Of a stretch of 20,955 bases of DNA, positions 13,713 to 20,955 are shown piece by piece. Position 1 is the first letter of the stretch. Each line of letters starts with the position of its first letter. Location of the stretch: contig JAQVBN010000001.1 in the NCBI GenBank assembly GCA_028690275.1, forward strand, positions 1 to 20,955. The letters run 5' to 3'. This DNA is from Minisyncoccota bacterium (GTDB lineage: Bacteria; Patescibacteriota; Minisyncoccia; Minisyncoccales; Minisyncoccaceae). A model generated the notes under the pieces. That model was not told the DNA's origin. It worked only from the letters and a program-made list of their open reading frames with translations, and made no database searches. A program made the position numbers and the translations under genes.

Positions 13713-13901
13713 ATGGAAAAATATTTTATTGTTATTTATAAGAGTAGAGAGCATTTTGAGGTTTTAGGGTGGGAAAAGGCTGTTACGAGTGAAGAAGCAA
13801 AAAAAAGATTTGAAACTGGCCATGCTTCTCAAATAGAAAAGTATAAAATTAAAGATGCTGTAATTGCTGAATGGAAAGAGCCGGAAGACATTCAATTTTA
13901 G
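13713..13901 (+). CDS. Small conserved protein (62 aa), paralogue of 1938-2126
   Basis: An unrecognised 62-residue protein with the same length and 29 of 62 positions identical to the product at 1938. The conserved parts are IVxY, SREHFEVLGW, an EAK helix, QIEKY and DAVIAEW. It starts four bases after the TPR gene and ends five bases before a radical SAM gene. The first copy follows a radical SAM pair, this one precedes a pair. Its consistent link to these enzymes suggests an accessory protein of the maturation machinery. Confidence 0.8.
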   Translation: MEKYFIVIYKSREHFEVLGWEKAVTSEEAKKRFETGHASQIEKYKIKDAVIAEWKEPEDIQF

Positions 13902-13906
13902 TTATT

Positions 13907-14815
13907 ATGGCAAAAACAAGTGTTATAAAAACAGGTTTTCAGTGTAATAATAATTGCATTTTTTGCATACAAGACAATAGCAGATATACAAAAAAGACAC
14001 AATCGACCGAAGAAGTTAAAAAAATATTAAAAGAAAATGTTAAGACATCAAAAGAAATTGTTTTGACTGGTGGAGAAGTAACGATTAGAGGTGATATTTT
14101 TGAATTGGTTAAATTTGCAAAAGAATGTGGATATGAAAGTATCCAAGTTCAGTCAAATGGAAGAATGTTTTCTTACATGGATTTTTGTGAAAAATTAATT
14201 AATGTTGGAGCTAATGAATTTGGAATTTCTATTCATGGTTCGACTTCAGAAATTCATGATAAATTAATAAGGGTGGAGGGCGGTTTTAAACAAGTTTATA
14301 AGGGGTTAAATAATTTAAAAGAATTAAAACAAAAAATATGTACCAACACGGTTGTTACAAAAATAAATTATAAGGATTTGCCTAACATTACTAAGATATT
14401 AATTGATTTTAATGTTTTTGAACATAATTTTACTTTTTTATATTTAAATTTTAATATTATGAAAGATAAAAAATTAATTGAAGAAATTGCTCCCAAGTAT
14501 GTTGATGTCAGGAAATATATTGAAAAATGTCTTAGAATGGGGATAGAAGCTAAGATAAAGATAAGAACAGAGGCTTTCCCTTTTTGTGTATTGGGAAAAA
14601 AATATCATCATTTTATTAAAGCTTTATGTGTTCCAGATAATATAGTTTATGAAAATGATATCATTTTTGATTTTAAGGGAAAAAATATAAAAAGTGATAT
14701 AGGCAAAAAAAAATTTGAAAAATGCAAACAGTGTAAATTTTATGATGTTTGTGAGGGGCCATGGATAAGTTATGGTAAGATTTTTGGAGAAGAAGAATTT
14801 AAACCAATAAATTAA
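13907..14815 (+). CDS. Radical SAM enzyme, ~300-aa tandem family, copy e
   Basis: A 302-residue radical SAM protein. The start at 13907 (MAKTSVIKTGFQC) matches the sister copies; an in-frame ATG at 13871 would lie within the preceding 62-residue gene. CxxxCxFC is at C13, C17, C20, with LTGGEVTIRGD as GGE segment. The C-terminal CKQCKFYDVCEGPW group and an internal FPFCVL could hold an auxiliary cluster. It keeps SIHGSTSEIHD but has RVEGGFKQVYKGL in place of the usual RAVGSFEQTLQGI, so it is among the more diverged copies. Residues coded at 14716-14765 are identical in DNA to 15635-15684 in the next gene. It forms a pair with that gene, four bases apart. Confidence 0.88.
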   Translation: MAKTSVIKTGFQCNNNCIFCIQDNSRYTKKTQSTEEVKKILKENVKTSKEIVLTGGEVTIRGDIFELVKFAKECGYESIQVQSNGRMFSYMDFCEKLINVGANEFGISIHGSTSEIHDKLIRVEGGFKQVYKGLNNLKELKQKICTNTVVTKINYKDLPNITKILIDFNVFEHNFTFLYLNFNIMKDKKLIEEIAPKYVDVRKYIEKCLRMGIEAKIKIRTEAFPFCVLGKKYHHFIKALCVPDNIVYENDIIFDFKGKNIKSDIGKKKFEKCKQCKFYDVCEGPWISYGKIFGEEEFKPIN

Positions 14816-14819
14816 AATT

Positions 14820-15734
14820 ATGAATAAAAAAAACAATACCACTATTGATATAAAAACAGGTTTTCAGTGTAATAATAATTGTAAGTTTTGTGCACAAGGG
14901 AATCAACGTAATTTTAGGAATAATTTTTCGACAGAACAAATCAAAAAAATATTAATTGAGAATAAGACAATCTTTGATAATGTTGTTTTAACTGGAGGGG
15001 AGATTACTATTAGAAGTGATTTTTTAGAGTTGGTTAAATTTGCAAAAAATTGTAACTATAAAAATATATTTATTCAATCAAATGGAAGAATGTTTTCTTA
15101 TGTTGATCTTTGTGAAAAAGTTGCTGAGATTGGAGTTAATAATTTTTATTTATCCTTGCATGGTTCAACTCCAGAAATTCATGATGGGCTAACTAGAGTG
15201 GCTGGAAGTTTTGAGCAAACCATAAAAGGGATTAAAAATTTAATAAATCTCGGACAAAAAGTTTCTACAAATACAGTCGTTACAAAAATAAATTACATGG
15301 ATATGCCAAATGTGGCCGAATTGTTATCAAAATTAAATGTTTTTAGTTTTCAGTTTTCTTTTATGGATATAAATTCAGTTATTGAAAAGAATAAAGAGGA
15401 AATAGATATTATAGTTCCTAGATATAAGGATGTTAAAGAAAGTGTTGAAAAAGGATTACAGATTGGATTGGATTTTAATTCTAAATGTAAAACAGAATCT
15501 TTTCCATTTTGTAGTTTATCAAGGAAATATTATGATTGCATTCCTTTCAAAAGAATGGAAGATTATTTTGTTAGAGATGGAGAGAGAACGCAAAACATGA
15601 CAGAAATTAGAAAGAATAAATTAAAAAAACAAGGTGAAAAATGCAAACAGTGTAAATTTTATGATGTTTGTGAGGGGCCATGGAGTAATTATGTCAATAT
15701 TTTTGGATTCGATGAGTTCAATCCAATAATATAA
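14820..15734 (+). CDS. Radical SAM enzyme, ~300-aa tandem family, copy f
   Basis: A 304-residue radical SAM protein with CxxxCxFC at C17, C21, C24, LTGGEITIR, SLHGSTPEIHDGLTR and the C-terminal CKQCKFYDVCEGPW group. The extra N-terminal residues (NKKNNTT) make it slightly longer than its sisters. It is the last gene of the island: its TAA ends at 15734, directly touching the recG stop on the other strand, with no terminator visible in between. It shares an exact 50-base block with copy e in the cluster-binding tail and shorter near-identical stretches with copies a, c and d in the HDGLTR-to-GSFEQT region. Confidence 0.88.
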   Translation: MNKKNNTTIDIKTGFQCNNNCKFCAQGNQRNFRNNFSTEQIKKILIENKTIFDNVVLTGGEITIRSDFLELVKFAKNCNYKNIFIQSNGRMFSYVDLCEKVAEIGVNNFYLSLHGSTPEIHDGLTRVAGSFEQTIKGIKNLINLGQKVSTNTVVTKINYMDMPNVAELLSKLNVFSFQFSFMDINSVIEKNKEEIDIIVPRYKDVKESVEKGLQIGLDFNSKCKTESFPFCSLSRKYYDCIPFKRMEDYFVRDGERTQNMTEIRKNKLKKQGEKCKQCKFYDVCEGPWSNYVNIFGFDEFNPII

Positions 15735-17834
15735 TTATTCTATATGAACCTTGTCTTCAAAACTTTCTAATCTTTTTGATGTTGATGGATACTCTCTAAT
15801 TCTAGGGAGTATTTTTTTAGCCGCTTCTTTTGCTTTTTCAACCATTTTTATATCTTTTAAAGCGTCCATGATATAATCAGAAAAGCCCCATTGTTTAACG
15901 CCTAAAAAATCTCCAGGACCTCTTAATTTTAAATCTATTTCAGAAAGTTTAAATCCCGAAGAATACTTTTCCATAGCTTTTAACCTTTCAATAGTTTTTC
16001 GATTATTTAAGTCAGTACTTAAAAAACAATAGGATTGCTTATCAGATCTTCCCACACGACCCCTAAATTGATGTAATTGTGATAGTCCGAACCTATCAGC
16101 TCCTTCAATTAAGATAACAGTGGCATCCGGAATATCTATACCAACCTCAATAACAGAAGTAGAGACTAGAATCTGAAATTTTTTCTTTTTAAAGTTTTTC
16201 ATAATTTCGTCTTTTTCTTTGATTTTCATTTTTCCGTGGAGCATTTCAATTTTAAAATCAGGGAACATTTCTTTTAGTTTTTCGTATTCGTCTTTTACAT
16301 TTTTTAATTCTAATGTAGAAGATTCATCTTCTTCTATACGGGGACAGATAACAAAACATTGATTTCCTTTTATCAATTCTTTTTCAATAAAATGATAAGT
16401 TTTTTCTCTTTCGATTGGAAGAATAATACTTGTTTTAACTTCTTTTCTTCCTTTAGGCATTTTGTCTATTATAGATAAATCTAAATCGCCCCAAATAGTT
16501 AAAGCTAAACTTCTTGGAATAGGGGTAGCTGTCATAGATAGAAGATGGGGAACTTTATCATTATTTTCAAGACATAATTGTTTTCTTTGCTTGACTCCGA
16601 ACCTGTGTTGCTCGTCAATAACAACGAGTCCGAGATTTTTAAAAAGAACCTTAGGTTTTTTATCTTTTTCTTTTTTGACGATTAAAGCTTGAGTTCCAAT
16701 TAAAACATCTATTTCTCCTTCCATACATTTTTTTAAAAGTTTTTCTCTACTAATTTCAATAGTTTCATTTTTAAGTTTGTAGGAATAGTATTTATCTTCT
16801 TTTCCTGTTAAAAGACCAACATTTACACGAAATTTTTTCAACATGTCGAAAATGGTTTTAAAATGCTGTTTGGCTAATATTTCGGTGGGAGCCATAATTA
16901 CCACTTGAGTTTTGTTGCGGATGGCATTTAAAGCAACGCTGCCAGCCACTACGGTCTTTCCTGAGCCAACATCTCCCTGGATTAGTCTATTCATTGGGTG
17001 GGGGATGTTTAAGTCCTTTAAAATCTCTTTTATGACTCTTTTTTGAGCGGTTGTTAGCTTGTATGGAAGAGAACTTTCAAGTCTTTCGAGAACGTCTTCT
17101 TTTATTTCCATCTTTTGGGCTTTTTCGTTCTTCATTTCGTACTTCTTCTTTAAAGAAAAAAGAGAAATTAAGAAAAGTTGCTCAAAAACAAATCGTTCTT
17201 TTGCTCTTTGAGCACTTTCCATTGTTTTTGGAAAATGTATTTGTTCAAAAGCTTCTTTGAAGGACATTAAATTGTTTTCACGAATAACTTCTTCTGGTAA
17301 TGTTTCTGGAAGTTTATTTTTAAAAGAATCAACAAGTGGCTTTAAAAGAAAGCGAATATATTTAGAAGAGAGACCTCTAGTTTCTTTATAAACAGGCATT
17401 ATTTCTCGAAGATGAGTTAGCTCTTCTTTGTTTGTTTTTTCATAGACAGTGGGGGAAAAATAAACGGAAGTTCCTTTGAATCTTAATTTTCCAGCAATAA
17501 TAATTTCTTCTCCTTTTTGAAAGTTTTGTTTTAAAAAGCTTTGATTAAAGAAGATAACCTCAACTGAGGCAGAGTCGTCAGAAAGAAGAAGTGTTAGGAT
17601 AGACATCTTTTTTTTAAAAGAGCGAGATTCGTTTATTTCTGTAATTTTACCCTTGAGAACAGCATTTTCATTTAGTTTAAGATTTCTTATTTTTGTTATT
17701 TGTGAGAAATCTTCATAGTGTTCAGGAAAATAAAAGAGTAAATCACCCAAAGTGTTTATTTTTATTCTTTTTAGCTTTTTAGCTTGTTTCTCTCCAATGT
17801 ATTTTATATTTTCTATGGGAGTAGAAAAATTCAT
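15735..17834 (-). CDS. recG: ATP-dependent DNA helicase RecG
   Basis: A 699-residue protein, close to the usual RecG length of about 690. RecG remodels stalled replication forks and Holliday-type junctions. An N-terminal wedge/OB region (about 50-130) precedes the helicase core: GDVGSGKT Walker A at 287-294, DEQHRFG at 407-413, TATPIP at 435-440, and a QFRGRVGR motif VI near the C-terminal third. The frame is open further upstream, but those 20 residues are the antisense-free reading of the tRNA-Arg gene; MNFSTPIENIKYIGEKQ is the typical RecG start. That ATG lies one base after the tRNA's discriminator base, so the message would be essentially leaderless once the tRNA is cut out. The stop touches the end of the peptide island. 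Confidence 0.95.
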   Translation of the reverse strand: MNFSTPIENIKYIGEKQAKKLKRIKINTLGDLLFYFPEHYEDFSQITKIRNLKLNENAVLKGKITEINESRSFKKKMSILTLLLSDDSASVEVIFFNQSFLKQNFQKGEEIIIAGKLRFKGTSVYFSPTVYEKTNKEELTHLREIMPVYKETRGLSSKYIRFLLKPLVDSFKNKLPETLPEEVIRENNLMSFKEAFEQIHFPKTMESAQRAKERFVFEQLFLISLFSLKKKYEMKNEKAQKMEIKEDVLERLESSLPYKLTTAQKRVIKEILKDLNIPHPMNRLIQGDVGSGKTVVAGSVALNAIRNKTQVVIMAPTEILAKQHFKTIFDMLKKFRVNVGLLTGKEDKYYSYKLKNETIEISREKLLKKCMEGEIDVLIGTQALIVKKEKDKKPKVLFKNLGLVVIDEQHRFGVKQRKQLCLENNDKVPHLLSMTATPIPRSLALTIWGDLDLSIIDKMPKGRKEVKTSIILPIEREKTYHFIEKELIKGNQCFVICPRIEEDESSTLELKNVKDEYEKLKEMFPDFKIEMLHGKMKIKEKDEIMKNFKKKKFQILVSTSVIEVGIDIPDATVILIEGADRFGLSQLHQFRGRVGRSDKQSYCFLSTDLNNRKTIERLKAMEKYSSGFKLSEIDLKLRGPGDFLGVKQWGFSDYIMDALKDIKMVEKAKEAAKKILPRIREYPSTSKRLESFEDKVHIE

Positions 17835-17835
17835 G

Positions 17836-17909
17836 TGCGCCCAACAAGATTCGAACTTGTAACCTCTGGATCCGCAATCCAGTGCTCTATCCAATTGAGC
17901 TATGAGCGC
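17836..17909 (-). tRNA. tRNA-Arg (anticodon GCG)
   Basis: On the minus strand the 7-bp acceptor stem GCGCTCA/TGGGCGC, a D arm GCTCAATTGGATAGAGC, the anticodon stem CTGGA/TCCAG with loop TTGCGGA (anticodon GCG, bases 17873-17875) and a T arm with TTCGAAT fold well. CCA is not encoded; the base after the discriminator A is followed by the recG ATG. Anticodon GCG reads the Arg codons CGC and CGU. Bacteria usually use ACG for this box. Confidence 0.93.
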
Positions 17910-17937
17910 TTTTCTTTATGATATATAATAATAGGGC

Positions 17938-17962
17938 AAAAAGCAACAAAAACTTGCTTTTT
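17938..17962. terminator. Possible bidirectional hairpin between divergent tRNA genes
   Basis: AAAAAGCAA at 17938-17946 and TTGCTTTTT at 17954-17962 form a perfect 9-bp stem with a 7-base loop, A-rich on one side and T-rich on the other, as in short bidirectional terminators. No gene clearly needs termination here since the flanking genes diverge, so it may instead insulate the two transcripts or be coincidental. Confidence 0.35.
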
Positions 17963-17981
17963 ATTCAATTTTATATAATTA

Positions 17982-17987
17982 TATAAT
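17982..17987 (+). promoter_or_regulatory. -10 element for tRNA-Ser(GCU)
   Basis: A perfect TATAAT ends 13 bases before the tRNA's first base, placing initiation about six bases upstream of the mature 5' end. A second TATAAT lies at 17974-17979. No -35 at the ideal distance is clear. Confidence 0.45.
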
Positions 17988-18000
17988 AGTAACTTATATT

Positions 18001-18090
18001 GGAGAGGTGCCAGAGCGGTCGATTGGGGCACCCTGCTAAGGTGTTAACTGTGAAAACGGTTCGAGGGTTCGAATCCCTCCCTCTCCGCCA
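18001..18090 (+). tRNA. tRNA-Ser (anticodon GCU)
   Basis: Acceptor GGAGAGG pairs with CCTCTCC (18080-18086), followed by discriminator G and an encoded CCA (18088-18090). The anticodon loop CTGCTAA gives GCU for AGC/AGU codons. A long variable arm (class II) and a T arm GAGGG-TTCGAAT-CCCTC are present. Confidence 0.96.
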
Positions 18091-18120
18091 AATTATCATA
18101 GGATATATCAATGCATAATA

Positions 18121-18149
18121 TTGATTAAGAGAATATGTGTAATTATTAT
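18121..18149 (+). promoter_or_regulatory. Possible promoter for the Nudix-like/S51 peptidase operon
   Basis: TTGATT at 18121-18126 (4 of 6) and TATTAT at 18144-18149 (5 of 6) are 17 bases apart. The untranslated leader to 18219 would be about 60 bases. The rest of 18091-18218 shows nothing else I can support. Confidence 0.4.
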
Positions 18150-18218
18150 TTAGATATTTTTTAAATAAAAGATTTTGATTTATTCGCTAATTAATATAGT
18201 GATAAATTATCAAATTAC

Positions 18219-18650
18219 ATGATTTTAAAAATTAAAAATCTCCCGGTTAAAATCTTAATAGTTGGTGTTATTAAAAAGGGATATTCAATATTGATGAGAA
18301 ATAAATTTCCAGGAGCGGGGCCATATATCGAAACATGGTATTCTTTTAGTGCAGATTTTGTTTCCGGAAAAGAGCCTTCTATTGTTTTTAAGGAATATAT
18401 AAAGGATTTTATTGGTATTGATATCCTACCAATAAAATATTTATTTTGGGATACAGAAGTTAAGAAAGATTATGATGGGGTTAAAAAACAATTTATTTAT
18501 TTAAACATAGAGTTTAAATATATTTCTGGAAATATTTTAGTTCCTAAAGATCTTAAAGGAATCGAATGGGTTTCTTTAAAGAAACTTTCCAGCCTAGATA
18601 TTGTTCCCCCCTTTGTTGTTTTATTTAAAAAACTTAAATATTTAAAATAA
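18219..18650 (+). CDS. Nudix-fold protein with degenerate Nudix box
   Basis: A 143-residue protein. The pattern VKILIVGVIKKGYSILMRNKFPGAGPYIETW near the start, and GIEWVSLKKLSSLDIVPP near the end, is that of small Nudix hydrolases, which cleave nucleoside diphosphates linked to other groups. In the expected Nudix box (around SADFVSGKEPSIVFKEYIKDFIGI) the first Gly, the REUxEE arginine and most metal-binding Glu residues are replaced; only a D at one Glu position and the final Gly remain. Catalysis by the usual route is therefore doubtful, and a binding role is possible. It is separated by one base from the peptidase gene. The assignment rests on the overall pattern only. Confidence 0.6.
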   Translation: MILKIKNLPVKILIVGVIKKGYSILMRNKFPGAGPYIETWYSFSADFVSGKEPSIVFKEYIKDFIGIDILPIKYLFWDTEVKKDYDGVKKQFIYLNIEFKYISGNILVPKDLKGIEWVSLKKLSSLDIVPPFVVLFKKLKYLK

Positions 18651-18651
18651 T

Positions 18652-19290
18652 ATGAAATTATTTTTAACCTCAACTGGATTAGAAAACAAAGATATATCTC
18701 GTAATTTCGAAATGATGTTTTTGCCAAAAGAGCCAAAAGATTTGTCTTTTTTGGTTGTGTCGATTCAAGATTCCGAACAAGATGCTTTTTATCTAGGAAA
18801 GACTTTGAGTGAAATAAAAAATACAGGCGCTGTAGATATTGATGTCTTTAAACTAAGAAATGAAAAGTTTGTTACCAATAAAGAATACGATGTTGTTTTT
18901 GTTTGTGGTGGAAACACTTTTGATTATTTAGATAGAATAAGAAAAATCGGATTAGCTGATTATTTATTATCTTTTTCAAAAAAAGAAGAAAGTGTTTATG
19001 TTGGAGTTAGTGCGGGTAGTATTGTTGCCGGACCAGATATATCTATTGCTGGCTGGGGAAAAGAAGGCGATAAAAACGATATTGGTTTAAAGGATTTGAG
19101 AGGGTTAGGTTTGATTGATTTTTTAATCTATCCTCATTATAGGGAAGATTTGAAAGAAGAAGTGGATGGTTTTAGAAAAAAGACTGGACATAAAATCATT
19201 GAATTAAAAGATGACCAGGCCTTTGTGGTAAATTATTCTAAAGCAGGAAAAGGTGTTTTGGGTTGGTATTATATAAACAAAGAATTATAA
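18652..19290 (+). CDS. Peptidase S51 (PepE/cyanophycinase-like) family protein
   Basis: A 212-residue protein with the class I glutamine amidotransferase-like fold of S51 serine peptidases. CGGNTF at 85-90 and GVSAGS at 118-123 with the nucleophile S120 are diagnostic; PHYRED at 161-166 supplies a likely catalytic His. PepE enzymes cut Asp-Xaa dipeptides; the substrate here cannot be told from sequence. The gene is one base after the Nudix-like gene and two bases ahead of tRNA-Ser(CGA), so the three are probably one transcript from which the tRNA is processed. Confidence 0.88.
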   Translation: MKLFLTSTGLENKDISRNFEMMFLPKEPKDLSFLVVSIQDSEQDAFYLGKTLSEIKNTGAVDIDVFKLRNEKFVTNKEYDVVFVCGGNTFDYLDRIRKIGLADYLLSFSKKEESVYVGVSAGSIVAGPDISIAGWGKEGDKNDIGLKDLRGLGLIDFLIYPHYREDLKEEVDGFRKKTGHKIIELKDDQAFVVNYSKAGKGVLGWYYINKEL

Positions 19291-19292
19291 AT

Positions 19293-19377
19293 GGAGAGGT
19301 GCCAGAGTGGCTGAACGGGATAGTTTCGAAAACTATTATAGGGAAACCTATCGTGGGTTCAAATCCCACTCTCTCCG
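19293..19377 (+). tRNA. tRNA-Ser (anticodon CGA)
   Basis: Acceptor GGAGAGG pairs with TCTCTCC (one G-T pair), discriminator G at 19377, no encoded CCA. Anticodon stem ATAGT/ACTAT with loop TTCGAAA gives CGA for UCG. A long variable arm TATAGGGAAACCTATC and T arm GTGGG/CCCAC are present. Its last 19 bases overlap, on the opposite strand, the 3' end of gltX. Confidence 0.95.
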
Positions 19378-20955
19378 CTGATTTTTAATCTGTTAAAGAC
19401 TCTTTCTTTTCCCATAACTTGTATAATTGAATATAGGTCGGGAGTTTGAGTTTTTCCTGTTAATAGAACCCTAAATATTTTTGCAACATCGGCAACGTTT
19501 CCTTTGTAATTTTCAGGACTTTCTTTGTATTTTTTCATATCTTCTGCAAAACCATTTTCTTTTCCAATTTCTTTTATCTTTTCAAACCATTCTTCTCTAT
19601 TATCTTTTTCGTTATAAGAATTAAGGAAAGACTTAATAATAGGATCAATGTTGTCTATTCCCCAAAGAAGTTCTTTTATTTCTTCTTTATTAATAGAAAA
19701 ATCTTCATCAAAGAAGTATTCAATTTCTGCTTTAACATTTGACCATTTTGAAATATCTTTTCTAGCTTTGGTGTTATTGCCTCTTTCTATGCCTAATATT
19801 TTTTTGACATAATCTGAATGTTTTTCTATTTTTTCAGCAAAAGGAAGATCATATTTTTTTGCCCAGTTTAGAGTTTCGTTATAAACTTCTTCGGCGGTAT
19901 ATTTAGAAATAATTTCCTTACTTATATTATCAAGTTTAACAAAATCAAATAGGGGACCATTAGAGCTAGCTAATTTTTTCAAAGTAAGCACAAATTCTTT
20001 ATTATCTTTATCAGGGTTTTGTTTTCTCCAGTCTTCAAAATTAGAGTTTGCTAGATTTAAAAGGTATTCAATAATAGCATTTTTTGGATAACCTTGTTCT
20101 TTAAAGAAATCAACATTAGCTTCTGGATCTTTTCTTTTGCTTAATTTTCTTTTTGAAGAACCTTCCATTTTTTGAATTGGAAAAATATGTCCATATTTTG
20201 GAGCTTTCCATTCCATAGCTCTGAATAGTTGTAAGTGGAGAGGCAGTGAAGAAAGCCATTCATTTCCACGAACAACATGAGTAGTTCTCATTAAGTGGTC
20301 GTCAACGATATGAGCCATATGATAAGTAGGGAGGCCGTCGGATTTCATAATAACGATATCTTGATCATTTTCTGATAATTCTTTTTTTCCTAGCAAAACA
20401 TCTTCAATAAGGATTTTATTTTCAAAATTTCCGTTAGATTTAAACCTAATAACAAATGGTTTCTTTTGCTCTAAAGCTTCCAAAACTTCTTCTTCTGATT
20501 TATTGCGCCAGATAGCCCATTTGCTGTAGTATCCTGGTCTTATTCCTTCTTCCTCTTGCTTTTTATGCATTTCTTCAAGTTCTTCGCTAGTTGAGAAACA
20601 AGGGTAAGCCAATCCTTTTTCTAAAAGGTGTTTAATGTAGGCTTTGTATATATTAGCACGTTCACTTTGTTTGTATGGTCCATATTTACCAACCTCTTCT
20701 CCTGAAGCATTTTCTCCTTCATCAGTTTTGATATTGTAATAGTCAAGGGATTTTGTGATTAACTTGGAAGCTCCTTCAACTTCTCTTTTTTTATCAGTAT
20801 CTTCAATTCTTAAAAAAAATATTCCATCAGTTTGATGAGCCAACCTTTCAGAAATTAAAGCCGTATAAAGACTTCCTATGTGCATAAATCCTGTAGGGCT
20901 TGGAGCAATACGAGTAACCATAGCTCCTTCTTTTAACTTTCTTTGAGGGTATTTT
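19359..20955 (-). CDS. gltX: Glutamyl-tRNA synthetase (5' end beyond window)
   Basis: The frame runs from the right edge to the TGA at 19361-19359. It charges tRNA-Glu with glutamate. RIAPSPTGFMHIGS contains the class I HIGH-type motif, and SSKRKLSKRKD carries the KMSKS-type motif; FFLRIEDTDKKREVEG is typical of GluRS. An ATG at 20921 is possible, but codons upstream of it stay open to the edge (KYPQRKLKEGAMVTR), and related enzymes of Firmicutes and CPR often have a KYPxRxLPEGAMVTRFAPSPTG extension (from memory). The true start is therefore probably outside the window. AAGGAG just before that ATG is only two bases away, too close for a normal ribosome site. The last residues (SGESGI) are read antisense from the tRNA-Ser acceptor region. 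Confidence 0.93.
   Translation of the reverse strand, partial: KYPQRKLKEGAMVTRIAPSPTGFMHIGSLYTALISERLAHQTDGIFFLRIEDTDKKREVEGASKLITKSLDYYNIKTDEGENASGEEVGKYGPYKQSERANIYKAYIKHLLEKGLAYPCFSTSEELEEMHKKQEEEGIRPGYYSKWAIWRNKSEEEVLEALEQKKPFVIRFKSNGNFENKILIEDVLLGKKELSENDQDIVIMKSDGLPTYHMAHIVDDHLMRTTHVVRGNEWLSSLPLHLQLFRAMEWKAPKYGHIFPIQKMEGSSKRKLSKRKDPEANVDFFKEQGYPKNAIIEYLLNLANSNFEDWRKQNPDKDNKEFVLTLKKLASSNGPLFDFVKLDNISKEIISKYTAEEVYNETLNWAKKYDLPFAEKIEKHSDYVKKILGIERGNNTKARKDISKWSNVKAEIEYFFDEDFSINKEEIKELLWGIDNIDPIIKSFLNSYNEKDNREEWFEKIKEIGKENGFAEDMKKYKESPENYKGNVADVAKIFRVLLTGKTQTPDLYSIIQVMGKERVFNRLKISGESGI

Noticed and set aside
17835..17894. Longer recG start with 20 extra residues
   Set aside because: Those codons lie in the tRNA-Arg gene and the residues do not resemble RecG.
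20921..20955. AAGGAG before ATG 20921 as the gltX ribosome site
   Set aside because: Spacing is only two bases and the frame stays open to the edge with residues typical of an N-terminal extension of this enzyme.

Overview
The window is very AT-rich, uses the standard bacterial code (TGA is a real stop, for example in the ATGA gene overlaps at 1049-1052, 3819-3822 and 5949-5952), and has tightly packed, overlapping genes with few recognisable ribosome binding sites. Together with the form of recG, of gltX and of the NTxYY(L/I)DP-type secreted protein, this suggests a member of the Patescibacteria (CPR), probably a Parcubacteria-like lineage. That assignment is inference; no taxonomic marker was searched.

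Region 1 (1-15734, all plus strand) is a peptide-maturation island that I read as an expanded, duplicated His-Xaa-Ser (Hxs) type RiPP locus. It encodes two HxsA-like precursors (2187-2747, 11841-12461), two HxsB-type radical SAM/SPASM maturases (7863-9260, 10382-11830), two HxsD-type small proteins (9749-10195, 10185-10391), one complete and one truncated copy of a further radical SAM/SPASM enzyme (2791-3822 and 1-150), six smaller radical SAM enzymes of about 300 residues in three adjacent pairs, two membrane-anchored TPR proteins, two 62-residue paralogues of unknown function, an A24 prepilin-type peptidase and a small secreted protein. The parts recur in a similar order, which suggests at least three tandem modules, the first running off the left edge. 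The two precursors share a 93-residue N-terminal part with the same HxS motifs and the same hydrophobic segment ending in an A-D-A|H site, then switch to unrelated cores: one Cys/His/Ser-rich, the other built of Trp-Ser-Asp triads.

The likely logic is: leader recognition (HxsD and the PqqD-like N-terminus of HxsB), radical modification of the triad repeats by HxsB, the SPASM enzyme and the paired small radical SAM enzymes, then membrane insertion or export with leader removal, possibly helped by the TPR proteins and the peptidase. The chemistry and product are unknown. Several radical SAM genes share exact DNA blocks separated by diverged stretches, including one 432-bp exact repeat, so recent gene conversion or duplication has shaped the array.

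Region 2 (15735-20955) is ordinary housekeeping: recG and tRNA-Arg(GCG) on the minus strand, then tRNA-Ser(GCU), a degenerate Nudix-fold gene, an S51 peptidase-like gene and tRNA-Ser(CGA) on the plus strand, and glutamyl-tRNA synthetase on the minus strand, open to the right edge. All intergenic stretches are shorter than 130 bases.
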